DNA of 64,000 bases, from positions 1-64,000 of the forward strand of contig CANPVZ010000004.1 in assembly GCA_947581855.1 (NCBI GenBank), in the 5' to 3' direction. A program made the translations under genes and the position numbers. This document shows positions 36,691 through 46,868 of the stretch, one piece after another; within the stretch, counting starts at the first letter, position 1, and each line of letters starts with the position of its first letter. Source of the DNA: an uncultured Phocaeicola sp. (GTDB lineage Bacteria; Bacteroidota; Bacteroidia; Bacteroidales; Bacteroidaceae). Under the pieces are notes generated by a model. It was not told the DNA's origin and ran no database searches. It saw nothing but the letters and a program-made list of their open reading frames with translations.

Positions 36691-38628
36691 ATGGAAGAAA
36701 ACGAACTGCCATTACAACCAACTATAAGCTATACGGACGAAAATATTCGCCACCTGAGCGACATGGAGCATGTGCGTACACGTCCGGGTATGTATATCGG
36801 AAAATTAGGCGACGGAAGTCACGAAGAAGACGGTATCTACGTACTCCTGAAAGAAGTCATTGATAACAGTATCGATGAGTTCAAGATGCAGGCCGGTAAA
36901 AAGATCGAAATCAATGTGGAAGAAAATCTCCGTGTAAGCGTACGCGATTATGGCCGGGGCATCCCGCAAGGAAAATTGATTGAAGCCGTAAGCGTACTCA
37001 ATACGGGAGGAAAATACGATAGCAAAGCTTTTAAAAAAAGCGTCGGACTAAACGGAGTAGGTGTAAAAGCCGTCAATGCTTTAAGCTCACATTTTACAGC
37101 ACGGAGCTTCCGCGACGGTAAAGTACGCGAGGTGACTTTCGAGAAAGGTATCCTGATGCACGACAGCACTCGTCATACAGACGAAGAGAATGGAACTTAT
37201 ATCTTTTTCGAACCCGATAATATGTTGTTCGAGAACTATAGTTTCCACAGCGATTTTATCAATATTATGTTGCGCAATTACACTTACCTGAATACAGGGC
37301 TGACCATTTTATATAACGGGCAACGCATCGTCTCGCGCAACGGTCTGGTGGATTTGCTTAATGATACCATGACAGCCGATCCTATCTATCCGATTATCCA
37401 CCTGAAAGGAGAAGACATTGAAATTGCTTTTACCCACACCGGACAATACGGAGAAGAATATCACTCGTTTGTCAACGGCCAGCACACTACTCAGGGCGGA
37501 ACGCACCAAAGCGCGTTCAAAGAACATATCGCACGCACCATTAAGGAGTTCTCCAATAAAAATCTCGATTATGCCGATATTCGAAACGGTATGGTAGCTG
37601 CTATTGCTATCAATGTGGAAGAACCAATCTTCGAGAGTCAGACCAAAGTAAAGTTAGGTTCCACCAAAATGGCTCCCAATGGTCCGAATCTGAATAAGTT
37701 CGTAGCCGATTTTATCAAAACGGAGGTAGACAACTATCTGCATAAGAATACAGACATCGCCGAGATGATGCTGCAAAAGATACAAGAATCGGAAAAAGAA
37801 CGCAAAGCAATAGCCGGCGTCACGAAACTGGCACGCGAACGGGCTAAAAAAGCCAATCTGCACAACCGCAAGTTACGCGACTGCCGCATCCACCTGAACG
37901 ATACAAAAGGTAATAACTTGGAAGAGAGCAGTATTTTCATTACCGAGGGAGATTCCGCAAGCGGTTCCATTACAAAGAGCCGCGATGTGAACACACAAGC
38001 CGTATTCAGTCTTCGAGGTAAACCGCTGAACTCATATGGATTGACCAAGAAGGTGGTCTACGAGAACGAAGAATTCAATCTCCTGCAAGCCGCTCTCAAC
38101 ATTGAGGACGGACTGGATGGATTACGTTACAATAAAGTAATTGTAGCTACCGATGCCGATGTGGACGGCATGCATATCCGATTGCTGATGATTACTTTCT
38201 TCCTTCAGTTCTTCCCTGATCTTATTAAGAAAGGACACGTGTATATCCTGCAAACGCCTTTGTTCCGTGTGCGTAACCGCAAGAAGAAAATAAAAGGCGT
38301 CAAAAGCGAAAAAGGCGGTAGCAAAGATGATTACGAAACAATATACTGCTACACAGATGAGGAACGCGTGGCAGCAATCCAAAAATTAAGTCCCGATCCG
38401 GAAATCACACGATTCAAAGGTTTAGGAGAAATATCGCCCGATGAGTTCAAACATTTTATAGGGAAAGACATGCGTTTGGAACAAGTCACCCTACGCAAAA
38501 CCGACGCCGTTAAAGAACTGCTTGAATTCTACATGGGCAAAAACACAATGGAACGACAAGGTTTTATCATCGACAATCTGGTGATTGAAGAAGACGTTGC
38601 CAACGATGTAGAGGAGGAAACAAAATGA
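36691..38628 (+). CDS. parE: DNA topoisomerase IV subunit B
   Basis: 645 residues. GHKL ATPase: [49 protein letters not shown] metal motifs: [11 protein letters not shown] and [13 protein letters not shown]-terminal [10 protein letters not shown]. Partner ParC is not in the window. Its last codons overlap coaD (ATGA), an arrangement common in Bacteroides. Confidence 0.9.
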   Translation: MEENELPLQPTISYTDENIRHLSDMEHVRTRPGMYIGKLGDGSHEEDGIYVLLKEVIDNSIDEFKMQAGKKIEINVEENLRVSVRDYGRGIPQGKLIEAVSVLNTGGKYDSKAFKKSVGLNGVGVKAVNALSSHFTARSFRDGKVREVTFEKGILMHDSTRHTDEENGTYIFFEPDNMLFENYSFHSDFINIMLRNYTYLNTGLTILYNGQRIVSRNGLVDLLNDTMTADPIYPIIHLKGEDIEIAFTHTGQYGEEYHSFVNGQHTTQGGTHQSAFKEHIARTIKEFSNKNLDYADIRNGMVAAIAINVEEPIFESQTKVKLGSTKMAPNGPNLNKFVADFIKTEVDNYLHKNTDIAEMMLQKIQESEKERKAIAGVTKLARERAKKANLHNRKLRDCRIHLNDTKGNNLEESSIFITEGDSASGSITKSRDVNTQAVFSLRGKPLNSYGLTKKVVYENEEFNLLQAALNIEDGLDGLRYNKVIVATDADVDGMHIRLLMITFFLQFFPDLIKKGHVYILQTPLFRVRNRKKKIKGVKSEKGGSKDDYETIYCYTDEERVAAIQKLSPDPEITRFKGLGEISPDEFKHFIGKDMRLEQVTLRKTDAVKELLEFYMGKNTMERQGFIIDNLVIEEDVANDVEEETK

Positions 38629-39080
38629 AAAGAGCCATTTTCCCCGGAACGTTCGATCCGTTTACCATCGGACATTATTCCGTAGTAAAACGCGCGCTCA
38701 CCTTTATGGATGAGCTGGTAATCGGTATCGGTATCAACGAGGGGAAACGTACCTGGTTCCCTACGGAGAAACGTATAGAAATGGTACGCCGACTATACGA
38801 GAATGACCCGCGCGTCCGTGTGGAAGCTTACAATGATCTTACTATCGATTTCGCCCAACGTATGAATGCACAATTCATAGTCCGCGGTATCCGTACAGTA
38901 AAAGATTTCGAATACGAAGAGACTATTGCCGACATTAACCGGCAACTTTCGGGTATCGAAACCATCTTATTGTTTACCGAGCCGGAACTGACAAGTGTAA
39001 GCTCCAGTACAGTACGGGAATTACTCAGTTTCGGCAAAGACATCAGCCGTTTCATTCCCAAAGGAATGATAGTAGACTAA
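38625..39080 (+). CDS. coaD: Pantetheine-phosphate adenylyltransferase
   Basis: 151 residues. T14-x-G16-H17 nucleotidyltransferase motif in [28 protein letters not shown], and the C-terminal [16 protein letters not shown] motif. Makes dephospho-CoA, the penultimate step of coenzyme A synthesis. Start overlaps the parE stop by four bases, so translation is coupled. Confidence 0.95.
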   Translation: MKRAIFPGTFDPFTIGHYSVVKRALTFMDELVIGIGINEGKRTWFPTEKRIEMVRRLYENDPRVRVEAYNDLTIDFAQRMNAQFIVRGIRTVKDFEYEETIADINRQLSGIETILLFTEPELTSVSSSTVRELLSFGKDISRFIPKGMIVD

Positions 39081-39435
39081 TGTTTAACCGGAAGTTTAAA
39101 ATCTCTCTTTTTGTAGAGAGTTTTATTATAACGAAGAGTAAGAATAGGGAATGATAGCAGACGGATGGAGAAAACCGGAAGTGAAAGTTATTATTTAGCG
39201 GAAAGCTCAATTAAATGAAAGATTATGAATGGAGAAGCGAGATTTGTTGCATCTAATGGCTTTTGTATGGCATCGTGTTGAAGAGACCTTAAGATAAGAG
39301 AAATGATGGTTGTTAGGAGTTGATACCCTACTCTGCTTAGCAAAGATTCATCCTGCCAAAAACAAATTATAAGCTCATTACGAAAAAGAGCACTTCTCAG
39401 AGAAAAACGAATGATAATAGAAAACAAACAAATAT
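39081..39435. other. Intergenic region before the S41 protease
   Basis: 355 bp, AT-rich; no gene, promoter or hairpin worth naming was seen. Confidence 0.3.
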
Positions 39436-41034
39436 ATGAAAAAGATCTATCTACTTTTCGGCTTGTTAATAATCATAAGCCATGTGGGGATGCAGGCACA
39501 AAGCCAAAAGATGTCCCCGGCACGCAAATTGCAAATTGCCGAATTCGCCATTACTCATTTATATGTTGATACGGTAGACGAAAACAGGTTGGTTGAAACA
39601 GCCATTATCAAAATGCTGGAACAGCTTGACCCCCACTCTACATACGCCAATCCGGAAGAAGTAAAGAAGATGAACGAACCTTTGCAAGGAAACTTCGAAG
39701 GAATCGGCGTACAATTTAATATGGTGGAAGACACCCTATTGGTTATCCAACCGGTAGTAAACGGTCCTTCGGAAAAGGTCGGTATCCTGGCAGGCGACCG
39801 CATCATCACCGTAAACGACAGTGCCATTGCCGGAGTAAAAATGAAAACTGAAGAAATTATGCGTCGCCTGCGTGGCCCGAAAGGAAGCAAAGTCAATCTG
39901 GGAATCGTACGTCGGGGAATAAACGAACCGATAGATTTTCTGGTGACACGAGACAAAATTCCCGTTCACAGTATAGATGCTGCCCACATTATCCAAAACG
40001 GTATCGGTTATATCCGTATTAACAACTTCGGAGCTACGACCGTAAAGGAGTTTACCGACGCTTTAAAAGAACTCCAAAAACAAGGTATGAAAGATTTGAT
40101 TCTCGACCTACAAGGGAATGGAGGAGGCTATTTAAACGCTGCTGTGGGATTGGCTAACGAATTTCTCGGTTCGAAAGAACTGATTGTTTATACGGAGGGA
40201 AGCCGTAGTCCGCGTAACTCCTTCTATGCGCAAGGTACAGGTAAATTCCAAAAAGGACGCCTCATCATATTAGTTGATTCGTATACTGCATCCGCATCCG
40301 AGATTGTTACCGGAGCCGTACAAGATTGGGACAGAGGTATAGTAGTAGGCCGACGCTCTTTCGGAAAAGGATTGGTACAACGTCCGGTAGATTTGCCCGA
40401 CGGTTCCATGATACGTCTTACCATAGCACGCTATTATACGCCGACAGGCCGTTGCATACAGAAACCTTACGAAAGCATTGATAAATACAACGAAGACCTG
40501 ATTAACCGATACAACAGCGGTGAGATGACAAATGCCGACAGTATCCATTTCCCCGATTCACTGAAATACCGCACAAAGAAACTCGAACGCGTTGTATACG
40601 GCGGCGGCGGTATCATGCCTGATTATTATGTTCCCGTGGATACTACCCGATACTCAAATTACCATCTGCAACTTTCTGCAAAAGGAGCTGTACTCAAAGC
40701 AACGTTAGGTTACGTAGACAAACATCGCAACGAACTGAAAAGCCAATACAAGAAATTTGAGGACTTCGACCGCAACTTTACTGTTCCTCAGGAACTTTCC
40801 GACGCCCTGATTGCAGCCGGAAAAGAAGCCGGAATAGCTTATAATGACGAAGAATACAAACGTTCGAAAGATTTTATGAATACTCAGTTAAAAGCGTTAA
40901 TAGCCCGGGATATTTGGGACATGAACGAGTATTACCGTGTAATGAACCGAGAAAACGAGAGTGTACAGAAAGCATTGGAGCTCTTAAAGGATAAGAATTT
41001 CGAAGGATTGATGACAAAGAAAAAGGTGAATTAA
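39436..41034 (+). CDS. S41 C-terminal processing protease (CtpA-like)
   Basis: 532 residues. Signal peptide about 1-22. PDZ domain about 85-172 (GIGVQFNMVEDTLLVIQPVV, LAGDRIITVND). S41 core with S286 in DSYTASASEIV and K311 in GRRSFGKGLVQ, 25 residues apart as in CtpA/Prc. Periplasmic processing protease. The gene order parE-coaD-S41 is shared with other Bacteroides. Confidence 0.92.
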   Translation: MKKIYLLFGLLIIISHVGMQAQSQKMSPARKLQIAEFAITHLYVDTVDENRLVETAIIKMLEQLDPHSTYANPEEVKKMNEPLQGNFEGIGVQFNMVEDTLLVIQPVVNGPSEKVGILAGDRIITVNDSAIAGVKMKTEEIMRRLRGPKGSKVNLGIVRRGINEPIDFLVTRDKIPVHSIDAAHIIQNGIGYIRINNFGATTVKEFTDALKELQKQGMKDLILDLQGNGGGYLNAAVGLANEFLGSKELIVYTEGSRSPRNSFYAQGTGKFQKGRLIILVDSYTASASEIVTGAVQDWDRGIVVGRRSFGKGLVQRPVDLPDGSMIRLTIARYYTPTGRCIQKPYESIDKYNEDLINRYNSGEMTNADSIHFPDSLKYRTKKLERVVYGGGGIMPDYYVPVDTTRYSNYHLQLSAKGAVLKATLGYVDKHRNELKSQYKKFEDFDRNFTVPQELSDALIAAGKEAGIAYNDEEYKRSKDFMNTQLKALIARDIWDMNEYYRVMNRENESVQKALELLKDKNFEGLMTKKKVN

Positions 41035-41074
41035 CTTGTAAAACATCCGCTTTGAAAGAAATGGAAATAGTAAA

Positions 41075-41118
41075 AGGTTCTTCGTTAATTTTATTTTCAA
41101 CTAAATGACGAAGAACCT
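41075..41118 (+). terminator. Stem-loop after the S41 gene
   Basis: Arms AGGTTCTTCGTTAATTT and AAATGACGAAGAACCT (mostly paired) with an 11-base loop, 40 bp after the stop. T-run weak. Same GGTTCTTC stem theme as 34861-34980. Confidence 0.55.
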
Positions 41119-41326
41119 CATAAAACAGGAAGCAGAAAAGGGTATAAAAAACAAGAAGGCAAAGCAAGAAAAAGTAAGAAGAAGAAAAGAAAACAAGATA
41201 CTGTGAAAGAGAGAAGATATACCGAAGAGCATTGCTTCATCCTCATAACTTCCCACTTAATAATGAATGATATAATTGGTACAGAGCCAATTTACAATCA
41301 GCATCAAATAAAAGAAATTGCATAAA

Positions 41327-41707
41327 ATGAATCTATTAATGAACATCCTATGGCTACTACTCGGCGGTATATTTACCTGTATCGAGTACCTGATAGCCAG
41401 TTTGCTGATGATGATAACCATCATTGGCATCCCATTTGGCATACAAACCATGAAAATGAGTATGCTTGCCCTCATGCCTTTCGGAAAGAAAGTAGTGAGT
41501 TGTCCCGACTCCGGAGGCTGTTTGTCGTTAATCATGAATATTCTGTGGATATTACTGGGTGGCATATGGATTAGCCTTTCCCATTTAGGTTTCGGCATCC
41601 TATTATGTATCACCATTATCGGTATTCCGTTCGGCATTCAGCATTTCAAGCTTGCCGCACTGGCACTCACCCCGTTCGGAAAGCGCATTGTGGATGCCTC
41701 ATACTAA
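41327..41707 (+). CDS. YccF-domain inner-membrane protein
   Basis: 126 residues from ATG 41327 (MNLLMNILWLLLGG); an upstream TTG at 41318 in the same frame is less likely. Two copies of the YccF repeat, each a helix pair with IGIPFGIQ (near 38-45 and 102-109): NILWLLLGG / NILWILLGG and MSMLALMPFGKKV / LAALALTPFGKRI. Small membrane protein of unknown function. Confidence 0.9.
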   Translation: MNLLMNILWLLLGGIFTCIEYLIASLLMMITIIGIPFGIQTMKMSMLALMPFGKKVVSCPDSGGCLSLIMNILWILLGGIWISLSHLGFGILLCITIIGIPFGIQHFKLAALALTPFGKRIVDASY

Positions 41708-41736
41708 AAAACATTGAACCCATAAAACCAAACAAC

Positions 41737-42147
41737 ATGATAAGTTATCAAACAGAAGGGGTAAAAATGCCCGCCATCAAAAAAAGAGAAAATAACGCAT
41801 GGATCAAATCAGTCGCAGCATCCTATGGTAAAAAGGTCGGTGAAATCGCCTATATTTTCTGTTCTGACGAGAAAATACTAAAGGTAAACCAAGACTATCT
41901 ACAACATGACTATTATACCGACATTATCACCTTCGATTACAGCGAAGAAAACATCATTAACGGAGACCTTTTTATCAGTCTCGACACAGTACGCACCAAT
42001 GCCGAACAAGTGGGCGCCCCATATGATGAAGAATTGCATCGTGTCATCATCCACGGCATACTCCACCTCTGCGGTATAAACGATAAAGGTCCCGGAGAAC
42101 GTGAAATTATGGAAGCCGCAGAAAACAAAGCTCTCCAAATGAGATAA
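41737..42147 (+). CDS. ybeY: Endoribonuclease YbeY (16S rRNA maturation)
   Basis: 136 residues from ATG 41737 (MISYQTEGVKMP); the frame continues upstream into the YccF gene but homology begins here. Metal site HGILHLCGINDKGPGE: the third ligand position, H in most bacteria, is D in this copy, a variation I associate with Bacteroidetes YbeY. TDIITFDY also fits. Starts 29 bp after the YccF stop; possibly co-transcribed. Confidence 0.9.
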   Translation: MISYQTEGVKMPAIKKRENNAWIKSVAASYGKKVGEIAYIFCSDEKILKVNQDYLQHDYYTDIITFDYSEENIINGDLFISLDTVRTNAEQVGAPYDEELHRVIIHGILHLCGINDKGPGEREIMEAAENKALQMR

Positions 42148-42392
42148 ACGTCCCACTCCTCCTTTTGAACAACAAACAAAACCAATATCACCCTCATAAA
42201 AACAAAACAACAAGAGCGAAGCCAATCAAACCCATTATACCAAAAAGAAAAAACTCCGCATAGCACCACAAGAAAGAGAATAGAGAAAAGCACATCACCC
42301 AACCATCAAAGAACAAAACAATAAGAACGAGCCAAATCAAATGCCTCATACTAAAGAAGAAGAGACTCCGGCCTTCAGTGGAGAAGCGTGAA

Positions 42393-42557
42393 GAATTTGC
42401 ATTCTTTTTCCGTAAAGAACGTTACCTCGTTCAAGCAAAGGCGAAGCCGAGCGCGTTTGGTAACGTTTAGGAAAAAGAATGCAAATTCAGCTTCGGAACG
42501 GCAGCCGGCGCTTTTTCTTTTTGGTTCCGTTTTTCTTTTGTGCGCACAAAAGAAAAA
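42393..42557. repeat. Compound inverted repeat between convergent genes
   Basis: Outer repeat: 42393-42426 and 42459-42488 pair over about 30 bp (GAATTTGCATTCTTTTTCC / GGAAAAAGAATGCAAATTC, and GTTACC / GGTAAC) around a 32-bp loop. Then a perfect 28-bp palindrome at 42530-42557 centred on GTGCGCAC. The whole sits between ybeY (+) and the nucleoside-recognition gene (-), and may be a bidirectional terminator or an interspersed repeat element. Confidence 0.75.
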
Positions 42558-42568
42558 TGAACATCCCC

Positions 42569-43801
42569 TCACCCAAAGAAAAAATACCCGATAAAAACAG
42601 CGGCAACAATCCCCGCCAAATCGGCAAGCAAACCACATGGCACAGCATGCCGTGTCTTTTTAATGCCTACACTGCCAAAGTAGACCGCCAGAATATAAAA
42701 AGTAGTATCTGTAGAACCCTGAAAGATACAAGCCAACCGACCTATAAACGAATCAGCGCCATAAGTAGTCATGGCATCCACCATTAAACCACGCGCCCCG
42801 CTTCCGCTCAAAGGCTTCATTAAAGCAGTGGGCAACGCTCCTACAAAATCAGTATCGCCGCCACACCAAGCGACCAATTGTCCGACCCCTCCAATCATCA
42901 TATCCATGGCACCGGAAGCCCGGAACACACCGATAGCCACCAGAATAGCCACCAGATACGGAATAATTCTGACTGCCGTCTGGAAACCTTCTTTAGCTCC
43001 CTCTATAAAAGCCTCATAAACATTTACCCGTTTACGAATGCCTGCCAGGATAAATCCAATGATAACCATGAACAGCAATATATTGGCTACCGAAGTTGAC
43101 ATGACATCCATTTGCGCACGCGACAATGAATTGAAAAACCAAATAATGCCCGCTACCGCCACACTCATCCCTCCCAACGTCAACAACAAAACTCTATTAA
43201 GCAAATTGATACGCTGATAGAAACTTACCGTCACGATGCCTGCCAAGGTAGAAAAGAATGTAGCCAGCAATATCGGCAGGAAGATATCGGTTGGCTGCGC
43301 AGCTCCCATTTGTGCACGATATACCATGATACTTATAGGAATCAACGTCAAACCGGAAGTATTAAGCACCAGAAACATAATCATCGGATTCGTTGCCGTA
43401 TCTTTTCTCGTATTCAACTCCTGCAACTGCTCCATTGCTTTCAAACCCATCGGAGTGGCAGCATTGTCCAATCCCAGCATATTAGCGGCAATATTCATGA
43501 AAATAGTGCCCGTAACGGGATGACCTTTCGGAATATCGGGAAACAAACGGCAAAACACAGGGCTCAACAAACGGGCAAAAGCCGCTATGACACCTCCCTT
43601 CTCGCCTATCCGCATGATACCTAACCAGAGAGAAAGCACTCCGGTCAGTCCCAACGAAATGGTAAAAGCGGTTTCCGCCGAACTGAAGGTAGAATTCATA
43701 ATGGCAGGAAACACTTCCGTATCTCCCATAAAAAGTAGCTTTACCAATGCTATCACAAAAGCAACCAGAAAGAAAGCAATCCAAATATAGTTCAGTACCA
43801 T
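42569..43801 (-). CDS. SpmA-SpmB fused nucleoside-recognition membrane protein
   Basis: 410 residues, about 10 membrane helices. N-terminal SpmA-like half (LGLTGVLSLWLGIMRIGEKG, NMLGLDNAATPMGLKAMEQL) and C-terminal SpmB-like half (IPYLVAILVAIGVFRASGAM, ALMKPLSGSGARGLMVDAMT, CIFQGSTDTTFYILAVYFGS). In spore formers these are two proteins; the fusion is usual in Bacteroidetes. Transported molecule not established. Confidence 0.88.
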   Translation of the reverse strand: MVLNYIWIAFFLVAFVIALVKLLFMGDTEVFPAIMNSTFSSAETAFTISLGLTGVLSLWLGIMRIGEKGGVIAAFARLLSPVFCRLFPDIPKGHPVTGTIFMNIAANMLGLDNAATPMGLKAMEQLQELNTRKDTATNPMIMFLVLNTSGLTLIPISIMVYRAQMGAAQPTDIFLPILLATFFSTLAGIVTVSFYQRINLLNRVLLLTLGGMSVAVAGIIWFFNSLSRAQMDVMSTSVANILLFMVIIGFILAGIRKRVNVYEAFIEGAKEGFQTAVRIIPYLVAILVAIGVFRASGAMDMMIGGVGQLVAWCGGDTDFVGALPTALMKPLSGSGARGLMVDAMTTYGADSFIGRLACIFQGSTDTTFYILAVYFGSVGIKKTRHAVPCGLLADLAGIVAAVFIGYFFFG

Positions 43802-43829
43802 AATTCTCCGACTTTATCCATATTACACA

Positions 43830-44335
43830 TTACAAATATTCCCTAAACAAGGGTAAAATAGATCATTCTGCAATAGAACCCGATTACATATTACAAGTAT
43901 CCGCAAGCAAGGGCTAGTACAAATAATTCTATGCAACAGAACCCAATTACACGTTTTACAGTATCCCTCAGCAAAGACTAGTACAAATAACTCTATGCAA
44001 CAGAACCCAATTACACGTTTTACAGTATCCCCCAGCAAGGACTAGAACAGGCAACTCTCTACAACCGGATACATATTACGCAACAAAAGTACATGATAAA
44101 TTTCAGAATCTCACACTTGGTCAGAAAAATATAGCTGTTTCCTTTAACAGGAGAAACAGGAATTATTAAGTATCCCCAAGCAAGGGCCACAAGACAACTC
44201 TATACAATAGAACCCGATTACACATCTTACAGATTCCCCAGCAAGGGCCACAACAGACAACTCTATGCAACAGAACCCGATTACACATCTTACAGTATCC
44301 CTAAGCAGGGGCTAGAACAAACGAAATACCCTAAC
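43830..44335. repeat. 63-bp tandem repeat arrays
   Basis: GAACCCGATT/GAACCCAATT landmarks at about 43876, 43939 and 44003 (and a decayed one near 44063), an 80-bp unrelated spacer, then about 44210 and 44273. Period 63-64. Units hold AGTATCCCn-AGCAAGGGCTAG and ACTCTATGCAACAGAACCC. Located upstream of the SpmAB-like gene; no promoter recognised inside. Confidence 0.85.
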
Positions 44336-44356
44336 TTCCACTCTTACCGAACGTAC

Positions 44357-44391
44357 AAAAAAATGTCCGCCTGCATCACGCAGCCGGACAT
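44357..44391 (-). terminator. Terminator of the sigma/anti-sigma/DUF5024-like operon
   Basis: ATGTCCGCCTGC / GCAGCCGGACAT arms (one mismatch), five-base loop, with a T-run on the minus strand side (A-run at 44357-44363). 55 bp beyond the stop at 44446. Confidence 0.75.
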
Positions 44392-44445
44392 CGATTAGTT
44401 TACACATTGAATTTTGTGAGAGAGATTCTTTATTTAGTTTATCCC

Positions 44446-44997
44446 TTACAAAGCATTTGACACCCATAATGAGGGGTCGATATGCTCGTAGCAAGAAGAA
44501 AGTTTTCTGTTTTTACCTTTCTCTATAATGACCGAAAGTTTTACTTCTCCTGTAGTACTTACGGATAAAGAATACATGCTATGCGTATTTTTATCATCAA
44601 ACTTCAACACATAATTAATGTAATTCTGTTTCTTCACCGTTCGCACCGATGAGGTACGCTTTCCGGAATAAGAGTCGTGAACGGAAGATACCGAAGTTTG
44701 TGTATTCTTCAGATTCGGATTACGGTTCTTGGTGGCGCTGGTAGCCTTACTTTCTTCTTTTTCAAAAGCTCCTTCCAGCTTCCTGGCCATTCTCTCGTCT
44801 TTGAAAGAGAACGACTTTACTACCTGAATGATATCTTTTCCCTGAGGATCGCGCTTCACAACCGATGTAATATGAATATCATCCCGTTTCTCCAACTCGG
44901 CCACCAAATTGTCGATGCTCTTCTGAGCCATTCCTGTCGTACTTCCACAAAAGACTAACAGTAAACTACATATAACAACTAAAGTTCTTGGTTTCAT
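44446..44997 (-). CDS. Exported DUF5024-like protein
   Basis: 183 residues. Signal peptide 1-24 (GMAQ). SIDNLVAELEKRDDIHITSV and VVKSFSFKDERMARKLEGAF suggest the small DUF5024-like family I recall from Bacteroides, found beside ECF sigma factors. Last gene of the leftward sigma operon. Function unknown. Confidence 0.55.
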   Translation of the reverse strand: MKPRTLVVICSLLLVFCGSTTGMAQKSIDNLVAELEKRDDIHITSVVKRDPQGKDIIQVVKSFSFKDERMARKLEGAFEKEESKATSATKNRNPNLKNTQTSVSSVHDSYSGKRTSSVRTVKKQNYINYVLKFDDKNTHSMYSLSVSTTGEVKLSVIIEKGKNRKLSSCYEHIDPSLWVSNAL

Positions 44998-45048
44998 AGA
45001 TTTCCGTATTTAATATTTTCGTTTTATAATTTCCATATCGCATTCCTT

Positions 45049-45600
45049 TCACTTCAAGGCCTCCTGTATCGCTTTACGCATTTCTTCGTCAGACACAGCA
45101 TCCACCAAACTCTTTTCGATATCCTCCTCATTCATTACACAAAGGGAGATTTCCTGGTCGGCCAGACATTTCTCCAGTCTATCCGCCTCATCCAATGTTT
45201 CCTGTATATAAGGCATAATCTTTTTTATGTCCGAAATCCGTTCGCCGTCAATCACCACATAACTCCCTTCATAACATTTCCATTCGGCAGACATCTCCTT
45301 GTATTTGTCCCATCCTATCCAAGCTAGTCCCAAAACAATCACTATACTGGCGGCTATCCCGGCGCTCCATACAATAAGAGGGATATGGAGTGTTTTTTTC
45401 TTCCTCCTTGCGAGAAACTCTTCGGGCGTACCGGGCATACCGGCTTCATACCAAGCAAACATCGGAATCTGCCCGCGCAGATGCTTCGGTACGTTTGCAG
45501 TCCGGAAGAACCGGTAAATTGCCTGCTCCTCTTCATGGGTGGTTTCTCCGTTCATAAAACGCCCCACCCACTCATCTATATTTCGTTTGGTTATTTTCAT
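45049..45600 (-). CDS. Probable anti-sigma factor
   Basis: 183 residues. Cytosolic N-terminus (KRNIDEWVGRFMNGETTHEE, as in Bacteroidetes anti-sigma proteins), membrane helix about 72-94 (IPLIVWSAGIAASIVIVLGL), then an acidic periplasmic part. Starts 6 bp after the sigma stop. Confidence 0.7.
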   Translation of the reverse strand: MKITKRNIDEWVGRFMNGETTHEEEQAIYRFFRTANVPKHLRGQIPMFAWYEAGMPGTPEEFLARRKKKTLHIPLIVWSAGIAASIVIVLGLAWIGWDKYKEMSAEWKCYEGSYVVIDGERISDIKKIMPYIQETLDEADRLEKCLADQEISLCVMNEEDIEKSLVDAVSDEEMRKAIQEALK

Positions 45601-45606
45601 ACTCGC

Positions 45607-46104
45607 CTACCTAGATTTTATAAATTGTTCCCTTATTTTCCTACGCGCCCTGGAAAGATTCGCCCTCACTGCAACTGCATTGCTATCCGTTATCCGAGCT
45701 ATCTCCTCCACTTCCAACCCTTCGATATGTTTCATCCGTAACACCGCTTGTTGCAAATCGGGCAAAGTGTCCACCCAATGCAGAATCTCCTCTTCGTCTT
45801 CTTTCTCCATCATTCTCTGCTCTATGGTGGTTTCATCGGCAACCGTCAAATCGGACAAATTGTGTTCCATTTCTTTCCTGTCGCGAAGACTGTTGAAACA
45901 CAAATGCTTCACTATTACCGAAGCCAACGCCTCTATCGAACGATATTCTTCCAAACGATTGCGCATAAACCAAAGTTTGAGCATCGTTTCCTGAACAATA
46001 TCCTCGGCCTCATCCACGTTACCGGTATATCGGGTTGCCAAACCTAGCAACATCGGGCGCATACATTTTGCCTCTATTTCGAATTGGCGTGTTTCCATCT
46101 TCAT
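45607..46104 (-). CDS. ECF RNA polymerase sigma factor
   Basis: 165 residues from ATG 46104 (MKMETRQFEIEAKCMRP). A longer frame to 46137 would include a -7-like box (TATTTTTG at 46122-46115), so the shorter start is chosen; 46098 is also possible. Region 2: YTGNVDEAEDIVQETMLKLW. Region 4: LPDLQQAVLRMKHIEGLEVE, RITDSNAVAVRANLSRARRK. First gene of a three-gene leftward operon with the anti-sigma and DUF5024-like genes. Confidence 0.88.
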   Translation of the reverse strand: MKMETRQFEIEAKCMRPMLLGLATRYTGNVDEAEDIVQETMLKLWFMRNRLEEYRSIEALASVIVKHLCFNSLRDRKEMEHNLSDLTVADETTIEQRMMEKEDEEEILHWVDTLPDLQQAVLRMKHIEGLEVEEIARITDSNAVAVRANLSRARRKIREQFIKSR

Positions 46105-46213
46105 TAGTATGACACAAAAATAAGGAAAACGTGACATGCGAAAGATAAAAAATATCTCAATTTCCTATTTCTTAAAAATGTTACTCCTCTTCTTCTTATT
46201 TTCCATATAAAAT

Positions 46214-46245
46214 GTTGTCAGATGACGACAAAACCCATACTTTTG
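46214..46245 (+). promoter_or_regulatory. Promoter driving the AraC N-terminal half
   Basis: TTG at 46215-46217, 20-bp spacer, TACTTTTG at 46238-46245, 38 bp before ATG 46284. It lies outside the proposed invertible segment, so it would drive whichever end is joined at 46444. Confidence 0.6.
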
Positions 46246-46283
46246 CCTCATAAAAGTGAAAAGTTTCTGATTAATTACTTAAA

Positions 46284-46478
46284 ATGATGAGCAATACATA
46301 CTATACCTTTGAATCATGGACTAAGGCCTTATCGTGTGTCTCGAAGGAAGATCAGAGATATGCGATATGTAAAGAGGTCTTGGATAATTTAAATATAAAT
46401 AAGGTATATTTGGATCCGAAACTCTCTTTAACAAAGTTTTGTTCAATAGTCGGCACGAATATTGCTTTCTTACCTTAA
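46284..46478 (+). pseudogene. N-terminal half of a split AraC-type regulator
   Basis: 64 codons: FESWTKALSCVSKEDQRYAI, then YLDPKLSLTKFCSIVGTN, the first helices of an AraC HTH, then IAFLP and a stop. The frame breaks at IVGTN, precisely inside the 18-bp sequence shared with the C-terminal half at 52197-52528. Joined to that half, the reading is VGTN-TTYLSNAVN, the normal AraC pattern, in frame. Thus it may be one half of a DNA-inversion-split gene rather than a dead fragment. Confidence 0.75.
46444..46461 (+). repeat. Left inverted repeat of the proposed switch
   Basis: CAATAGTCGGCACGAATA, 18 bp, identical to the minus strand of 52511-52528. Encodes the S-I-V-G-T-N turn of the AraC half. 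Confidence 0.85.
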
Positions 46479-46868
46479 TTTTAACTTTCTTTCTCTTTCT
46501 ATAAAAGGAATCCCTCCACGGCGGGCAAATAAGGTAGTGCCGAACCGGAATTTTCACGCCTCCCGTTATCTTCGGTGGTTTGTTATCTTCTCTTCAGGCC
46601 ATACCCTACTTCTTCTCCTCTAAAACTGTGATTCTTTTCCTTTGACGCATTACATTTCTCCGGTTGTTGCCGAACATTTTCAACCTACATACTTTTATGT
46701 CGGTGGCCAGTTATAAGGAAATATTTACTTCAGTGAGGGTGTCTTTTTGCTTCAATTTCTCTGTTCTGTGTTGGACATGCTACAGAGTTTGCCTAACTAA
46801 CGGAGTTATCCTCTCCAACATTATTAGTTAGCGAAGCGAGTTGAAGCGTGGTTTTCAAAGCGGTTAAG

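Noticed and set aside
43823..44038. 71-codon minus-strand frame
   Set aside because: Made by the 63-bp repeat units (period divisible by three); no start region or family sense.
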